Assembly: GCF_040371545.1 (NCBI RefSeq)
Contig: NZ_AP029048.1
Location: 620,001 to 684,000 of the forward strand
DNA length: 64,000 bases
Direction of reading: 5' to 3'
Origin: Synechococcus sp. M16CYN
GTDB lineage: Bacteria > Cyanobacteriota > Cyanobacteriia > PCC-6307 > Cyanobiaceae
The position numbers were made by a program, and so were the translations under genes. The notes below the pieces were generated by a model. That model did not search any database. It saw nothing but the letters and a program-made list of their open reading frames with translations, and was not told where the DNA came from. Shown here in pieces: positions 8,955-18,869 of the stretch. How positions within the stretch are numbered: position 1 is the first letter of the stretch; each line of letters starts with the position of its first letter.

Positions 8955-9891
8955 CAGCCAATAAAGCTTGCTGGGCATGAAGCCGATTCTCGGCCTGATC
9001 GAAAATCCTACTGGATGCTCCCTCAATTACCTCAGCGGTAATTTCTTCACCACGGTGGGCTGGCAAACAGTGCAACGCAATCGCATCCTTGGCGGCATGA
9101 TCCATCAATGCTTGATCGACGCAAAAAGACGCAAAGGCGCTCTCTCTTTCCATTTGCTCTTGTTCTTGTCCCATAGAAGCCCACACATCAGTATAAACCG
9201 CTTGGGCACCAGCAACCGCCTGCACTGGGTCTGTGAGTACTTCGATTGTGGCGTCATGCTGAGCTAGAGATCGAGCTTGCTCCAATACTCCTGACAAAGG
9301 TTCAAATCCCTCTGGACAACTAATGCAAATATTGACGCCTAATAACGCACCACAAATCATTAATGAGTGTGCAACGTTGTTGCCGTCACCGATATACGCC
9401 AAGGTCTGACCCGGAAGCTCGCCATGCTCTTCTTGCATAGTGAGGAAGTCCGCAAGGGCTTGGCAAGGATGTTCGAGGTCAGTCAAAGCATTAATTACGG
9501 GAACCGAAGCCCAATGTGCATAGTCGACGAGCTCTTGCTGGGCAAATGTTCGAATTGCCAGAACATCGCAGTACCGACTCAACACACGAGCAGTGTCCCG
9601 TAATGGTTCACCGCGACCCAACTGCGTCACTGTTGGATTTAGATCTATCGTTTGACCACCAAGACGGGCCATCGCTACCTGGAAACTAACCCGAGTACGA
9701 GTAGAAGCTTTGGTAAAAATCAGACCAAGAATGCGATTACCAAGATCAATCTGACGATCTCCTGATTTAAGTTGCGCCGCCAGAGTGAGCAAGGCCGTTG
9801 TCTCGCTAACAGACCCATCTGCGGATGAAAGATAATCACGACCTCGAAGTCCTATTAATGAGGCTGCGACCTCTTCAACAGCCATAGTCAT
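8935..9891 (-). CDS. argF: Ornithine carbamoyltransferase
   Basis: Catalyses carbamoyl phosphate + ornithine to citrulline in arginine synthesis; cytosolic. The 318-residue protein has the usual length and all family signatures: carbamoyl-phosphate motif STRTR at 63-67, HPCQ at 141-144, and HCLPAHRG at 274-281 with the ornithine-side cysteine. The start at MTMAVEEVAA could alternatively be the internal ATG at codon 3. It lies between the dead lexA and ftsH, all on the minus strand, with 48 bases separating it from ftsH upstream, so it is probably cotranscribed with ftsH. Its 3' end carries a short tandem duplication but the enzyme looks intact. The other arginine gene here is argD. Confidence 0.96.
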   Translation of the reverse strand: MTMAVEEVAASLIGLRGRDYLSSADGSVSETTALLTLAAQLKSGDRQIDLGNRILGLIFTKASTRTRVSFQVAMARLGGQTIDLNPTVTQLGRGEPLRDTARVLSRYCDVLAIRTFAQQELVDYAHWASVPVINALTDLEHPCQALADFLTMQEEHGELPGQTLAYIGDGNNVAHSLMICGALLGVNICISCPEGFEPLSGVLEQARSLAQHDATIEVLTDPVQAVAGAQAVYTDVWASMGQEQEQMERESAFASFCVDQALMDHAAKDAIALHCLPAHRGEEITAEVIEGASSRIFDQAENRLHAQQALLAALMGGL

Positions 9892-9896
9892 AATAG

Positions 9897-9914
9897 CAAT
9901 CCTTCAAAGGACTG
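9897..9914 (-). other. Small hairpin between ftsH and argF
   Basis: In the 48-base gap, CAGTCC and GGATTG (minus strand) can form a 6-bp stem with one G-T pair around a 6-base loop. There is no T-run after it, so it is not a convincing terminator. It might attenuate or stabilise the ftsH-argF message. Confidence 0.3.
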
Positions 9915-9939
9915 TTATCAGAGATGAATAGGGTGCCCG

Positions 9940-11817
9940 TCAAGCTGTAACAACACTCTCTGGCAGCACACTGGCCTCTAGCATTTGTTTGAGATCATCG
10001 CCTTCAATCACTTCTTTCTCAAGGATCTTTTGAGCTATAGTCTCTAAAAGGCCCATGTTTTGGCGAAGGATCGCTAGTGCGTCATCATGAGCTTTATCGA
10101 CAAGTCCACGCACCTCATGATCTATAGCTTGTGCAGTAGCATCGCTCACAGATCGGCGTGGATTGTTGTTGTTACTCAGAAAACGGTTATTACTCTGTTT
10201 GTCGTAGGCGAGAGGACCAAGTGTGTGGCTCATGCCATAGGTGCCTACCATTTGTTCAGCAAGATCGGTAGCCCGTTGCAGATCGTTAGCTGCACCAGTT
10301 GTGATTTTGCCAAACACAATTTCTTCAGCGGAACGACCGCCTAACAAAGTAGCGATTTGACCCTGAAGATCTTCTTTAGAGTTGAGGAAACGTTCTTCGG
10401 TCGGCAACTGAAGCGTGTAACCAAGGGCGCTCATGCCCCTTGGTACAATTGAGATTTTAGCAACCTTGCTGCCACCAGGCATAAGGTGGCCCACGATGGC
10501 ATGACCAACCTCATGGTAAGCAACCACTTTTTTCTCGTCATCTTGAAGGACACGACTTTTTTTCTCTAAACCTGCAACAACGCGTTCAATCGCTTCACTT
10601 AAATCTCGTTGTTCAACACGAGTGCGCTTTACACGAGCAGCTAATAAAGCTGCTTCATTGACAAGATTAGCTAGATCTGCACCGGCAAACCCGCTTGTCG
10701 CTTGCGCAACACAGTTAAGATCTACACCTTCAGCCAGCTTCACCTTTTTAGCATAAATCTCGAGAATAGTTTTACGACCAGAAAGATCTGGACGATCAAC
10801 TAGCACCTGACGATCGAAACGACCGGGACGCAATAGGGCTGCGTCAAGAACCTCGGGCTGGTTGGTGGCCGCAAGCACGATCACGGGTTTGTCTTGAGCA
10901 GCAAAACCATCCATTTCTGTGAGCAATTGGTTCAACGTCTGCTCACGCTCATCGTTTCCACCCACAACGCCCATAGAGCCAGAACGACTTTTACCAATAG
11001 CGTCTAATTCATCGATGAAAATAATGCACGGTGCTTTTTTCTTTGCCTCTTCGAATAAGTCACGAACACGGGCAGCACCGGCGCCAACGAAAAGCTCTAC
11101 AAATTCTGAACCGGAGATAATGAAGAATGGGACGCTTGCTTCTCCAGCAACAGCCTTCGATAATAAAGTTTTACCTGTTCCGGGAGGGCCGACCAACAAC
11201 ACGCCTTTCGGAATACGTGCACCAATTTCGGCATAACGCTCCGGTGCTTTCAGAAAGTCAACGATTTCAGTGAGTTCTTGCTTTGCTTCATCTACGCCTG
11301 CAACATCGGCAAATGTAATTCGGGATTCTTCATCCGGCACGTACACCTTGGCTTTGCTTTTTGTGAAGCTTAGTGCTCCTTGGGCACCACCACCCATGGA
11401 ACGACGAGCAAAGAATTGCAAGACCAAAATAAAAATTAGGGGTGGAACAACCCAGCTCAAAATAGTCGTAAAAATGTTGGGCTTTTTTGGAGGAGCTGCT
11501 GCAAATTCAACCCCCTTCATCTCAAGACGTTGGGGAAGATCCATGTCGAAAATGGGAGTTGTTGCTAAAACAGGAGGAGTTCCCTCCTCTGGATTAGACA
11601 GTTCATAGCGGATCTGGTCTTGGGTGATGAATGCTCTCCTCACAGCACCGTCATTCACTTGATCGATGAAGAGTGAATAGGGAACCCTTGGCACTTGTTG
11701 CATGCCATTGTTAGGAATAAAGCTACTGAACAACAGCAATACCCCGACGCCAATCAATACCAAGTTGATGATTCCAAAACGACGGTTGGGTTGGTTATCG
11801 TCTTGACGGATTGGCAT
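9940..11817 (-). CDS. ftsH: FtsH-type ATP-dependent zinc metalloprotease
   Basis: Membrane-anchored AAA+ protease that removes damaged or misassembled membrane proteins; cyanobacterial homologues act in photosystem II repair. The 625 residues show two transmembrane segments (about 15-33 and 117-137) flanking a lumenal or periplasmic domain. Then come Walker A GPPGTGKT at 210-217, the pore region [13 protein letters not shown] at 243-255, Walker [12 protein letters not shown] at 265-275, and the second region of homology with RPGRFDR near 330. The zinc site HEVGH is at 435-439. Length is typical and nothing is missing. Cyanobacteria have several ftsH paralogues; I cannot say which one this is. 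It is upstream of argF on the same strand. Confidence 0.96.
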   Translation of the reverse strand: MPIRQDDNQPNRRFGIINLVLIGVGVLLLFSSFIPNNGMQQVPRVPYSLFIDQVNDGAVRRAFITQDQIRYELSNPEEGTPPVLATTPIFDMDLPQRLEMKGVEFAAAPPKKPNIFTTILSWVVPPLIFILVLQFFARRSMGGGAQGALSFTKSKAKVYVPDEESRITFADVAGVDEAKQELTEIVDFLKAPERYAEIGARIPKGVLLVGPPGTGKTLLSKAVAGEASVPFFIISGSEFVELFVGAGAARVRDLFEEAKKKAPCIIFIDELDAIGKSRSGSMGVVGGNDEREQTLNQLLTEMDGFAAQDKPVIVLAATNQPEVLDAALLRPGRFDRQVLVDRPDLSGRKTILEIYAKKVKLAEGVDLNCVAQATSGFAGADLANLVNEAALLAARVKRTRVEQRDLSEAIERVVAGLEKKSRVLQDDEKKVVAYHEVGHAIVGHLMPGGSKVAKISIVPRGMSALGYTLQLPTEERFLNSKEDLQGQIATLLGGRSAEEIVFGKITTGAANDLQRATDLAEQMVGTYGMSHTLGPLAYDKQSNNRFLSNNNNPRRSVSDATAQAIDHEVRGLVDKAHDDALAILRQNMGLLETIAQKILEKEVIEGDDLKQMLEASVLPESVVTA

Positions 11818-13304
11818 ATAGCCACACTTAAACTGGCATCACGCTACGAGGGAAAAAGCAAAGTGTGACTGAGAAGCATGGGTGTAAGAACCGAACGGTT
11901 CCTAAAGTTTGACGACGGCAGTCGGTGCAAGCTTGAGTCGCCTGCCGAACGTTTGTGTGCTTCCAGCACCCACGGCCCGGAGTAGAGGGCGGACAGACGC
12001 TTTGCTTAATGTCTATATCCCCTGGTCGTTTCTTCAACCCGGAGAAATCATAAAACAAGAAAGAGCCACCGTGGTACACGGCCTTTTAGGGCTTCCTCCC
12101 GACTGAGTCGAAGATTTGCTTGCCAATCCGTGACCGACCTAACTTACATGTTGAGATTACCGAGTAAAAGTATTTGGCTTCGTATACTTAATAGTACTGT
12201 CCATAGTTGTTTGCCCCACTTCGAACCTCAAGAACCGGTCTTTGAAAATGGTAATCAGATCGATCAGAACAGCCATAGGTTTTTGGTTCGCGAGACTTTG
12301 GTTCGAGCTTTTGAAATAAGCCTAGATGATAGATGAGAATGAGGCGAAAACTTATGGCGTCATCAATTACATACATAAGCCAATGCCTCGATTAAAAAAC
12401 TATATGGGTCTGAATCCCATAATCATTTCATATAATCTCAATAGTTCTGGCTTGAGTCTGAAAACTGATGATTGTAATCAACTGCTTGAAGCAAGCTACT
12501 TCCTCTACCCCCAAAATAAAGCTGACCCTATACAATAGGGCACATCTGCATTGCTGTTAGCTGATCACCGACAGTCTTTGCTAATACGACCTGAGGTCTT
12601 CATAGATAGTTAGTTGATAATATCTAGCTAACCGTAACTAGTTAATATCGCAACGATGTCGACAGCAATGTTCTGTGCAAACCCTACCGCTAGCCGTGCG
12701 AAAATGATAGACGATAGTACTAGCCGAAATCGTGTTTCTACCATGAATCAACCATAGTAATCTGCTATATCTTCTTGCGTTTGTTTATATCATTTGTCTA
12801 AACTAGATGCTAGCATTATCAATGCACGTTCAGATAATAATGTATAGAATCATAATACCAACTATAGCTAACTGACTATACCGTAACTTTAGAGTTTTGC
12901 CGTGGTCGCAGAGTTACCCTGGTTGTTTACCTCTAGCAAATCCAGCCCTTATAGCCTCTTTCTTGCCGTAAGTTAAAGCACTACAATGCGAGCAAATGCG
13001 ATTAGATTAATGAAATATTCAACCCTAAGGATCCGAGCCAATATTGGATAGACTGTTTTTGATGAGGACTGCAGCTTCCTGTCTTTTTAAACACAATGCA
13101 TACACTCTAAACTGTTAATCGCTGTATTTCTTCGTTTCACTACCTGTGGGTTGGCAAACATCAGCCCTACTTCTGTTGTACATAGTGATGCGTACAGATA
13201 CAGTCAGCGCCATTCTATTTGATCTCACTGGCAGGATGTGCAGATATGCACTGCTCAGTCTGTTATTACAATGGTCAGAGTAGAGTGACCATCCTCGCAG
13301 TGCT
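11818..13304. other. Gene-free spacer between ribD and ftsH
   Basis: About 1.5 kb with no gene I can support. GC is moderate next to ftsH (to about 12.1 kb), then falls. Open frames here are short, overlap on both strands and lack recognisable protein character. It is likely to contain the ftsH promoter near its left end and eroded sequence beyond. Confidence 0.6.
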
Positions 13305-14369
13305 CTAGCGATCGATCCTCAGACTGAACAGCCAATCTTCCCCATAAGACTTGGGAGGCAACAACGTTCCAACCACCACTTGATTCATCTTTGTGAAACC
13401 AAGATCATCGATCGGTGTGCATGCAGATTCCCCTCCCATTAGCTTAGGTGCCACAACAGCTACCACCTCTTGAATACAACCTTGCTTTATGGCCGAAGCG
13501 GACAATCCCGGACCACACTCCCACAACACACAATTGCAGCCTCGAACCGCCAGTTCCTGTAATAAAATCTCTGGTTCACAGGCTGAAAGAGCATGACGTT
13601 GCGGGCCGCAGGGAATCGATCGCTTCATTGCCTCCGGTCCATGCACTACCAGGGTGGGAGCTACAGCTGTATCCCAAAGATGAGCCGTGGCTGGGAGATC
13701 CAAGCTGCGGCTGAGAACAACTCGAAGTGGCTCTGGCATACGACGCCCTCTACTAGTAAGCAGCGGATCATCGGCACGCACGGTACCACCGCCGACAATC
13801 ACCGCATCGCATTTTGCACGCAGGCAGTGTACCCATCGACGAGCAGACGGTCCCGTGATCCATTGGCTCGCTCCGTTGCTTAGGGCAATACGGCCATCTA
13901 ATCCCATAGCCCATTTGAGAATGCCCCAGGGGCGTCCGGTGCGAACCCGGTGGAGGAAAGCACGATTCTGAGCAGCTGCCTCAGCTTGTAAAACCTTGCT
14001 CAACACTTCAATCCCTGATGCACGGAGACGGGCGATGCCGCCTCCAGCAACCCGTGGGTCGGGATCCTCAAGGGCAATTACAACGCGGGTGATTCCAGCT
14101 CGCAGCACGGCCTCAGAACAAGGAGGAGTGCGGCCGTGATGGCAACAGGGTTCAAGTGTGACCACTAATGTTCCGCCCTTTGCTCGATCTCCGGCCTGCG
14201 CAATGGCGCCGACCTCGGCATGGGGTTCACCCGCACGAGCATGAAATCCTTCTCCCACCAACTGTCCGTGGCGATCCAAAACAACGGCCCCTACTAAAGG
14301 ATTGGGGCTTGTGACTCCATCGGCGAGTGCAGCCAGCGCTAAGGCGCGCCGCATCCAGGTATCCCACAT
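13305..14369 (-). CDS. ribD: Bifunctional riboflavin biosynthesis protein RibD
   Basis: Performs the deaminase and reductase steps after GTP cyclohydrolase II in riboflavin synthesis. The N-terminal deaminase has the zinc motif HAE at 50-52 and PCCHHGRTPPC at 74-84 (numbering from the chosen start). The C-terminal half is the dihydrofolate-reductase-like reductase domain, beginning near GILKWAMGLDGRIA. I start it at the ATG at 14369, giving 354 aa: this ATG overlaps the stop of the upstream gene as TGATG, a typical coupled start. A longer frame to 14402 would overlap that gene by 34 bases. ribF, which acts later in flavin synthesis, lies elsewhere in the window. Confidence 0.94.
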   Translation of the reverse strand: MWDTWMRRALALAALADGVTSPNPLVGAVVLDRHGQLVGEGFHARAGEPHAEVGAIAQAGDRAKGGTLVVTLEPCCHHGRTPPCSEAVLRAGITRVVIALEDPDPRVAGGGIARLRASGIEVLSKVLQAEAAAQNRAFLHRVRTGRPWGILKWAMGLDGRIALSNGASQWITGPSARRWVHCLRAKCDAVIVGGGTVRADDPLLTSRGRRMPEPLRVVLSRSLDLPATAHLWDTAVAPTLVVHGPEAMKRSIPCGPQRHALSACEPEILLQELAVRGCNCVLWECGPGLSASAIKQGCIQEVVAVVAPKLMGGESACTPIDDLGFTKMNQVVVGTLLPPKSYGEDWLFSLRIDR

Positions 14370-14854
14370 CAGAAAAGCGGTAAAGTCTGAAGCGAGCGCC
14401 ACTCACTCACAACATATGGAGGAATGGGAAGCTCAGTAAACACTCCAGGGAGTACTAAACGTAGCGGACGATTGTTGCTAAGATCGTCAAGTAATGGATC
14501 GAGACTAAATTCAGCAGCGGCTTCACGACCATCTCCAACCAAAACTGGGTTTTCCAGCGTGATGTCGTTTAGAATCCAAGTATGGCGACCGGCTAGGACT
14601 TGAAGGCTGACAGGATGATTTAAACGCAGCTTGCCTGGATAACCGACGATGCGAAGCACCACCGGCTGACCAGGCTGACCTTTCCGGTAAGCCACAGTTT
14701 GCCAGCTGTCGTAATCCAAATCCCGAAGGCTTTCAAGTGACCGAACTATTGCAACACCTGTTTCGTTTTCATGCTGATGAACCTGTGCTCGAGCTAAGCC
14801 AGGAATTACCAGCAATACTAAAGCGACTAACAACGAACAAATTAGACGATGCAT
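14369..14854 (-). CDS. Secreted cyanobacterial protein, DUF3122-like
   Basis: 161 residues starting with a clear signal peptide (MHRLICSLLVALVLLVIPGLARA, cleavage near 23-24), so the mature protein is probably periplasmic or lumenal. The body contains a LRDLDYDSWQTVAYRKG stretch and a beta-rich core; I believe it belongs to the cyanobacterial DUF3122 family, whose function is unknown. It is directly upstream of ribD with a TGATG stop/start overlap, so the two are cotranscribed and translationally coupled. There is no evident functional link to flavin synthesis. Confidence 0.82.
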   Translation of the reverse strand: MHRLICSLLVALVLLVIPGLARAQVHQHENETGVAIVRSLESLRDLDYDSWQTVAYRKGQPGQPVVLRIVGYPGKLRLNHPVSLQVLAGRHTWILNDITLENPVLVGDGREAAAEFSLDPLLDDLSNNRPLRLVLPGVFTELPIPPYVVSEWRSLQTLPLF

Positions 14855-15744
14855 TTGGGCAAGACCTTGAAAGAATTGGGCGGAACATTACTAGTTCTGA
14901 ACAGAACTTTCTTGACGATGGGAGAAAGGACAAACACTAATTAAGTACTAGTAGGGTTGGTGTATTTGATTTGATACAGCTGAGGGTTGCCAAAATTTTA
15001 TTTTTTCCGACTGAGTAAGAAGAAACATGGAGAACCAGAAGTGTCTAAACTCGAGTGTTGCAATTGGTTACTTTAAGCTTTCTGTGCAGTTTGAGAATTC
15101 AACCTCTGCTTCCCGAAACTTGGCTATCAGGCAAACATGACCCAGGCCACTTTCGTCGAAACACGGTTTTTACCAATGCTCTCAATTTAGATTAACTAAG
15201 CTATAGCAATTGGAGACATAGAGTCCGGATAGTATCGCCATTAATTCACGGTGGGACAACAGTTCACAACCTTAGCATATTTGTAATATACCTAATGGCT
15301 TATTCTAGCGTCCATGGGTTTAAACATTGAACTAATGTTTTTCTTTCTAAGTTGTGCCAAGAGTTTTTGTTTGTATTGCGTTTGTATATTTTTGACGTAC
15401 AAGTATGCTGACACCATGGTACAGAGTTACGAAGAAGTTTGTCTAATCAATAGAACAAACCTATATAACCCCCCACAACATTTGACTAGCACTGCTGACG
15501 TAGTTTTATCAATCAAATTTAATCAACTCGCCAGGCTGCCCGCTAAAAATCTTAAAAGTTACCTTAATTAAGCGTTTTTATCTGCAAGCTTGTATTTTGT
15601 TAAGTGACAGTAACGCACACTATCAGATATCCAGTGATATAGTAGATACTAGCTGTTTAATATGTGAATATTTCGACTAAGCTGGCAGACTGGATTGTTT
15701 TTGAGTATGGTTAGTGTTAAAGATTCTTAATATGAGACATACTT
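14855..15744. other. Gene-free spacer
   Basis: No supportable gene. One 85-codon frame on the plus strand (15314-15571) has an erratic composition and no family features, so I do not call it. The stretch is AT-rich and spans the upstream side of the DUF3122-like gene. Confidence 0.55.
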
Positions 15745-15905
15745 GATACACTCGTGGGTTTTGGTTCAAAGACTCCGGTTGAGCACATCGAACCCTGAAT
15801 ACGTGCAGTTCGCACTGGGTTGTCTCTACATGTGAAAGCTAGAAGCGCGTCACATGTAGTGCAATACAAAGCACTTCGAGTTCATGGCTAAAACCGCTCT
15901 GGTCT
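15745..15905. ncRNA. Candidate structured RNA or complex terminator, multi-hairpin element
   Basis: Several nested inverted repeats are packed into about 160 bases just past the GH116 gene. There is a perfect 10-bp stem CTACATGTGA/TCACATGTAG (15826-15835 and 15850-15859, 14-base loop). A second stem is AACCC...GGGTT enclosing GTGC/GCAC (about 15791-15822). A GTGC/GCAC pair lies near 15859-15875. Closing pairs TCGAA/TTCGA and GGTTTTGG/CTAAAACC surround them. It stands out from the unstructured AT-rich neighbourhood. No known RNA family (6S, tmRNA, RNase P, SRP, Yfr1) fits the motifs I remember. The transcribed strand is unclear. It could also be the 3' end of the GH116 transcript. Confidence 0.4.
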
Positions 15906-15948
15906 GAAACTGATGTGATTCACCCAAAGATTACGTAACGTAACAGTG

Positions 15949-18459
15949 TTAGCGATTTGAAGCTCCGGGAATGCTTGCCCAATTGGTGTCGGTGGCCCAG
16001 AGACCCCAGATGGCCATAGCCCTTAAGTAATGACAGGCTCGGAATGTGTTTGCAGTAGTGATCGCCTCTGGGGTGCGGAACTGTAGACCGCCCGAATAGA
16101 CCTGATGCACTACGGCTCTTGTGATGGCTGAAGCGGTGCTACCTTGACCCATCAGACGGAAGTAGCTAGCGACGCCGAAATTGATGCCAGTCCAGACTTC
16201 GAGAGGATGCGTGTTTGTGGAATCGAGGGGGACGCCATCGCGGCGTAATCCGTTGGCAAGGCCAAGTTTTCCTCCCTCAAAACGTTCAAAACATGTTTCC
16301 CTTACAACGTTTAAGGTACTGAGAGCATTGGCATCACTAACAACAGAGGGTAACCCCAAGAGGCGTGCGTAGAAATCTCCACAAAGTTGGTCGGCCATTA
16401 CCACTGGTACACGACTTTCGGTATCGATTTTGTAATATTCGCCATTCCAGAGCAAACGATCAAAATTGCCGCGCGACTGCTCCAACCACTGACCGAAGCG
16501 ACGCTGTTCAACAGTGGTATCGAGTCCCAAATCTAGCTGCAGACGCTGAGCCATTGCCAATGCTGCTTCCAACGCCGCGATCCAGAGGGCACCGCAGTAA
16601 GCACTCACCCCTTTTAATGGCCAATCATCAAACGTTTGGTCTGGTGCTCCACTATTGTCAGGTAAACCGTTACCGTCGGTATCGAAGAGTTTAAGGTAGT
16701 CGAGAGCTTGCACAGCCGATGACCAGCAATCGGCTAAAAAATTCAAATCTTCTCCCGTTGGGGCTAGTCGGAAAGTTCGCCACACTTGGAGCACGAAGTC
16801 ACTGGCCAGGTCTTTCCAGAGGTTGCAATCCTGATAGGCGGTGTAATTGGTAGCATCGAATGGCATCTCATTTGGAGCGCCTAGGTCATGAGGGGTTGCT
16901 CCCTCCAGCTTGCGATCTGCCTCGACCCTTCCCTTCCCCCGGGTGAAATACCAGCCGATAGGACGTTGGGTGGAATCTTTGGCTGGAATGGCACGGGAAA
17001 AACTACGTAAGACTGCCTTATCTAATTCTGGCCATAACTGGAGCAGAGCTAAGGAGCCGTACAGTCGAACATCCAGACTTTCGTACCAGGCATAATCAGG
17101 GCACTCAAGAACCCCGAATCGACCGTAGGGATCCTTGGGTGTTGCTGCCGTCCACAAACTGCCGCCACTGCAAAGGTCATAAAGCTCGTTGAACAGAGCC
17201 ATACGGACAGGTTTCGGAAGGGTCTGGCGTTTCATGACGGGTTGCTGCCAAACCTCGATTTGCTTACGCCAAGCACTCCAATCCCTTAAAGCTTCTGCAG
17301 CAATTGCTGCAGCATTCGTGCCATCAGCTCCAAAAAAGTCGGTGTAGCGGCGACGATAACCGCATCGAGAAGCAAATGTTGTGATCGGTAAATCCCAACT
17401 CATCACCACAGGGATCTCTCGTGTCTCCCCTGGAACCAAGGTGAATTTCACCGCCATGGCGGTGCTGACCTGCTCCCCTGCACGTTTATCGTTATTGTTT
17501 GGGATTGTCCCTTCCGCAGAAAATGGGTCCCAAATTTCAGCTCCGTCTCCACTGGGATTCCAACAGCTACAGCGAAGGATCTCGACATCTTCCAAGCCAT
17601 CTGGTACTGCTAGACACCACTGGCCTTCTCCTTCAGCGATTGGCTCGGAACGTCGACCATCGAGTAGGAGACCAACTAAGCCAGGCTGATCGAGGTGCCG
17701 ATTACGTTGGCTATAGCCTCGGCCAATGGCGGGGGAGTAATTGTATTTAGGGCTGCCATCGTCTCGGAAGTGAATCTTAGCCGAAGTATCGGTATTAGTG
17801 AACCAACCCAAAGTGTTACGCCAACTTAGCATCAACGACAGCTTCAGCAGTTGGTCGGTTTGATTGCCGAAATGCCAGCGGAACACCGCTACGGGATAAC
17901 TGGTGCGCTGGTAATCGCCAGGGATAATCGGGCTAAAAGCCTCGCACAACACGTAGGATCGGAATACACCGGCGTAGTGCGTCCAGCTCAGCGGATAGCG
18001 AGCGGCGTAGGTTCCTGTGTTGCGTTTCAGGGTGCTAGCTGGATACCAACTCCAAGATTGAAGCGGCCATCTGGAATCTCTGGGACGCGATGCATCGCGA
18101 TTAGGTCTAACCCCTAGGGCATGGGTTCGTACATCTTTTCCCTGCTTTTCCCAAAGAGAAAACTGACAATCTGGAAGAATGCCAAACCAATGTTCGCCGC
18201 CATCGAGATGCCAGAGATTAATGTTGCCGTCTGGTGCCCGACCAATGCAACCGGCGCCGAATCCTCCTAGCGGCATGCCGTGGTTGGGACCATCGTCGAG
18301 GTTACTCGTGTAGCGTACGCTGTAAGGCTGGTCCCAACCAAGGCCGAATGGGCGGCTCCAACTTGCTGATGGCGGGGTCCAAGAACCCTGACCACGCCTC
18401 AGCATCCCGCGTAAAGCGGAGAAATCCAGTCCGGCCATGAGGTGTTGCGAAATAGCCAC
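15949..18459 (-). CDS. GH116 family beta-glucosidase / glucosylceramidase-like enzyme
   Basis: Predicted to hydrolyse beta-glucosides, by analogy with bacterial GH116 enzymes and human GBA2; the natural substrate here is unknown. The 836 residues show the two-domain layout: an N-terminal beta-sandwich domain opening with MPLGGFGAGCIGR (62-74), and an (alpha/alpha)6 catalytic domain. The presumed nucleophile is Glu452 in LECPDYAWYESLDVRLYGS, and the presumed acid/base Asp607 in PDQTFDDW; their spacing matches characterised family members. No signal peptide is evident, so it is probably cytosolic. Two small ORFs lie immediately upstream on the same strand, 21 bases away, suggesting an operon. 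Marine Synechococcus are known to carry such genes. It appears intact. Confidence 0.88.
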   Translation of the reverse strand: MAISQHLMAGLDFSALRGMLRRGQGSWTPPSASWSRPFGLGWDQPYSVRYTSNLDDGPNHGMPLGGFGAGCIGRAPDGNINLWHLDGGEHWFGILPDCQFSLWEKQGKDVRTHALGVRPNRDASRPRDSRWPLQSWSWYPASTLKRNTGTYAARYPLSWTHYAGVFRSYVLCEAFSPIIPGDYQRTSYPVAVFRWHFGNQTDQLLKLSLMLSWRNTLGWFTNTDTSAKIHFRDDGSPKYNYSPAIGRGYSQRNRHLDQPGLVGLLLDGRRSEPIAEGEGQWCLAVPDGLEDVEILRCSCWNPSGDGAEIWDPFSAEGTIPNNNDKRAGEQVSTAMAVKFTLVPGETREIPVVMSWDLPITTFASRCGYRRRYTDFFGADGTNAAAIAAEALRDWSAWRKQIEVWQQPVMKRQTLPKPVRMALFNELYDLCSGGSLWTAATPKDPYGRFGVLECPDYAWYESLDVRLYGSLALLQLWPELDKAVLRSFSRAIPAKDSTQRPIGWYFTRGKGRVEADRKLEGATPHDLGAPNEMPFDATNYTAYQDCNLWKDLASDFVLQVWRTFRLAPTGEDLNFLADCWSSAVQALDYLKLFDTDGNGLPDNSGAPDQTFDDWPLKGVSAYCGALWIAALEAALAMAQRLQLDLGLDTTVEQRRFGQWLEQSRGNFDRLLWNGEYYKIDTESRVPVVMADQLCGDFYARLLGLPSVVSDANALSTLNVVRETCFERFEGGKLGLANGLRRDGVPLDSTNTHPLEVWTGINFGVASYFRLMGQGSTASAITRAVVHQVYSGGLQFRTPEAITTANTFRACHYLRAMAIWGLWATDTNWASIPGASNR

Positions 18460-18480
18460 AGCCTGTCAGATTTAAGGTCC

Positions 18481-18723
18481 TCAGCCAGGGTTGAGATTCT
18501 GCGAAGTGTCCTCTGCGTCCAAAAGAGCGTCTAGGGTGACCACCGTACGAACCAAAGCCTGGTAACGATGAAGCGTACGGCGGTTTTGATCCAACCAACG
18601 CGCTGGTGTACTGCCACCGGCCAGTGCGGGCAATTCCTCGTCCATCAGGGGCAATTCTTCTTCTCTGGCTATCAAAGCCAGCAACAATTCGTGTAAACGC
18701 TGACGTCTTTCAGTTCGCTTCAT
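18481..18723 (-). CDS. Small hypothetical protein, 80 aa, upstream of GH116
   Basis: Function unknown. Chosen start is the ATG at 18723 (MKRTERRQRLHELLLALIAR), because it overlaps the stop of the preceding tiny ORF as ATGA. The frame is open to an upstream ATG at 18750, which would give 89 aa. The protein is charged and leucine-rich, predicted mostly helical with possible coiled-coil character in the first 35 residues; no signal peptide or membrane segment. It ends 21 bases before the GH116 start and is probably cotranscribed with it. Codon composition resembles the neighbouring real genes. Confidence 0.55.
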   Translation of the reverse strand: MKRTERRQRLHELLLALIAREEELPLMDEELPALAGGSTPARWLDQNRRTLHRYQALVRTVVTLDALLDAEDTSQNLNPG

Positions 18724-18869
18724 ATCAATCTCAACAGTCGCTGTGAGCATTGTTTACGCAAGGAAGCCATGATGACCGGATCGAGCTGATGGTCAGCAGC
18801 CTGACCAAATGTATTCAGAAATTGGCTGTTCTGCTTGGTGCCAAATCGAAAGGCCGAATTGTTCATCAT
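18720..18869 (-). CDS. Tiny hypothetical ORF, 49 aa, coupled to the next gene
   Basis: A 49-codon frame starting at tandem ATG ATG (18869) and ending in TGA at 18720-18722, which overlaps the ATG of the following 80-aa ORF as ATGA. Residues include RFGTKQNSQFLNTFGQAA; it is polar and has no membrane segment. Support comes only from the coupled overlap and the protein-like composition. It could be a leader peptide for the GH116 transcript or the trimmed end of an older gene. Confidence 0.35.
   Translation of the reverse strand: MMNNSAFRFGTKQNSQFLNTFGQAADHQLDPVIMASLRKQCSQRLLRLI

Noticed and set aside
11828-12540. Several 60-83-codon ORFs upstream of ftsH
   Set aside because: Overlapping on both strands, low-quality composition, no start signals or motifs; possibly remnants but not supportable.
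15314-15571. 85-codon plus-strand ORF
   Set aside because: Erratic composition, no family features, in a spacer with no neighbouring operon; looks like a chance frame.
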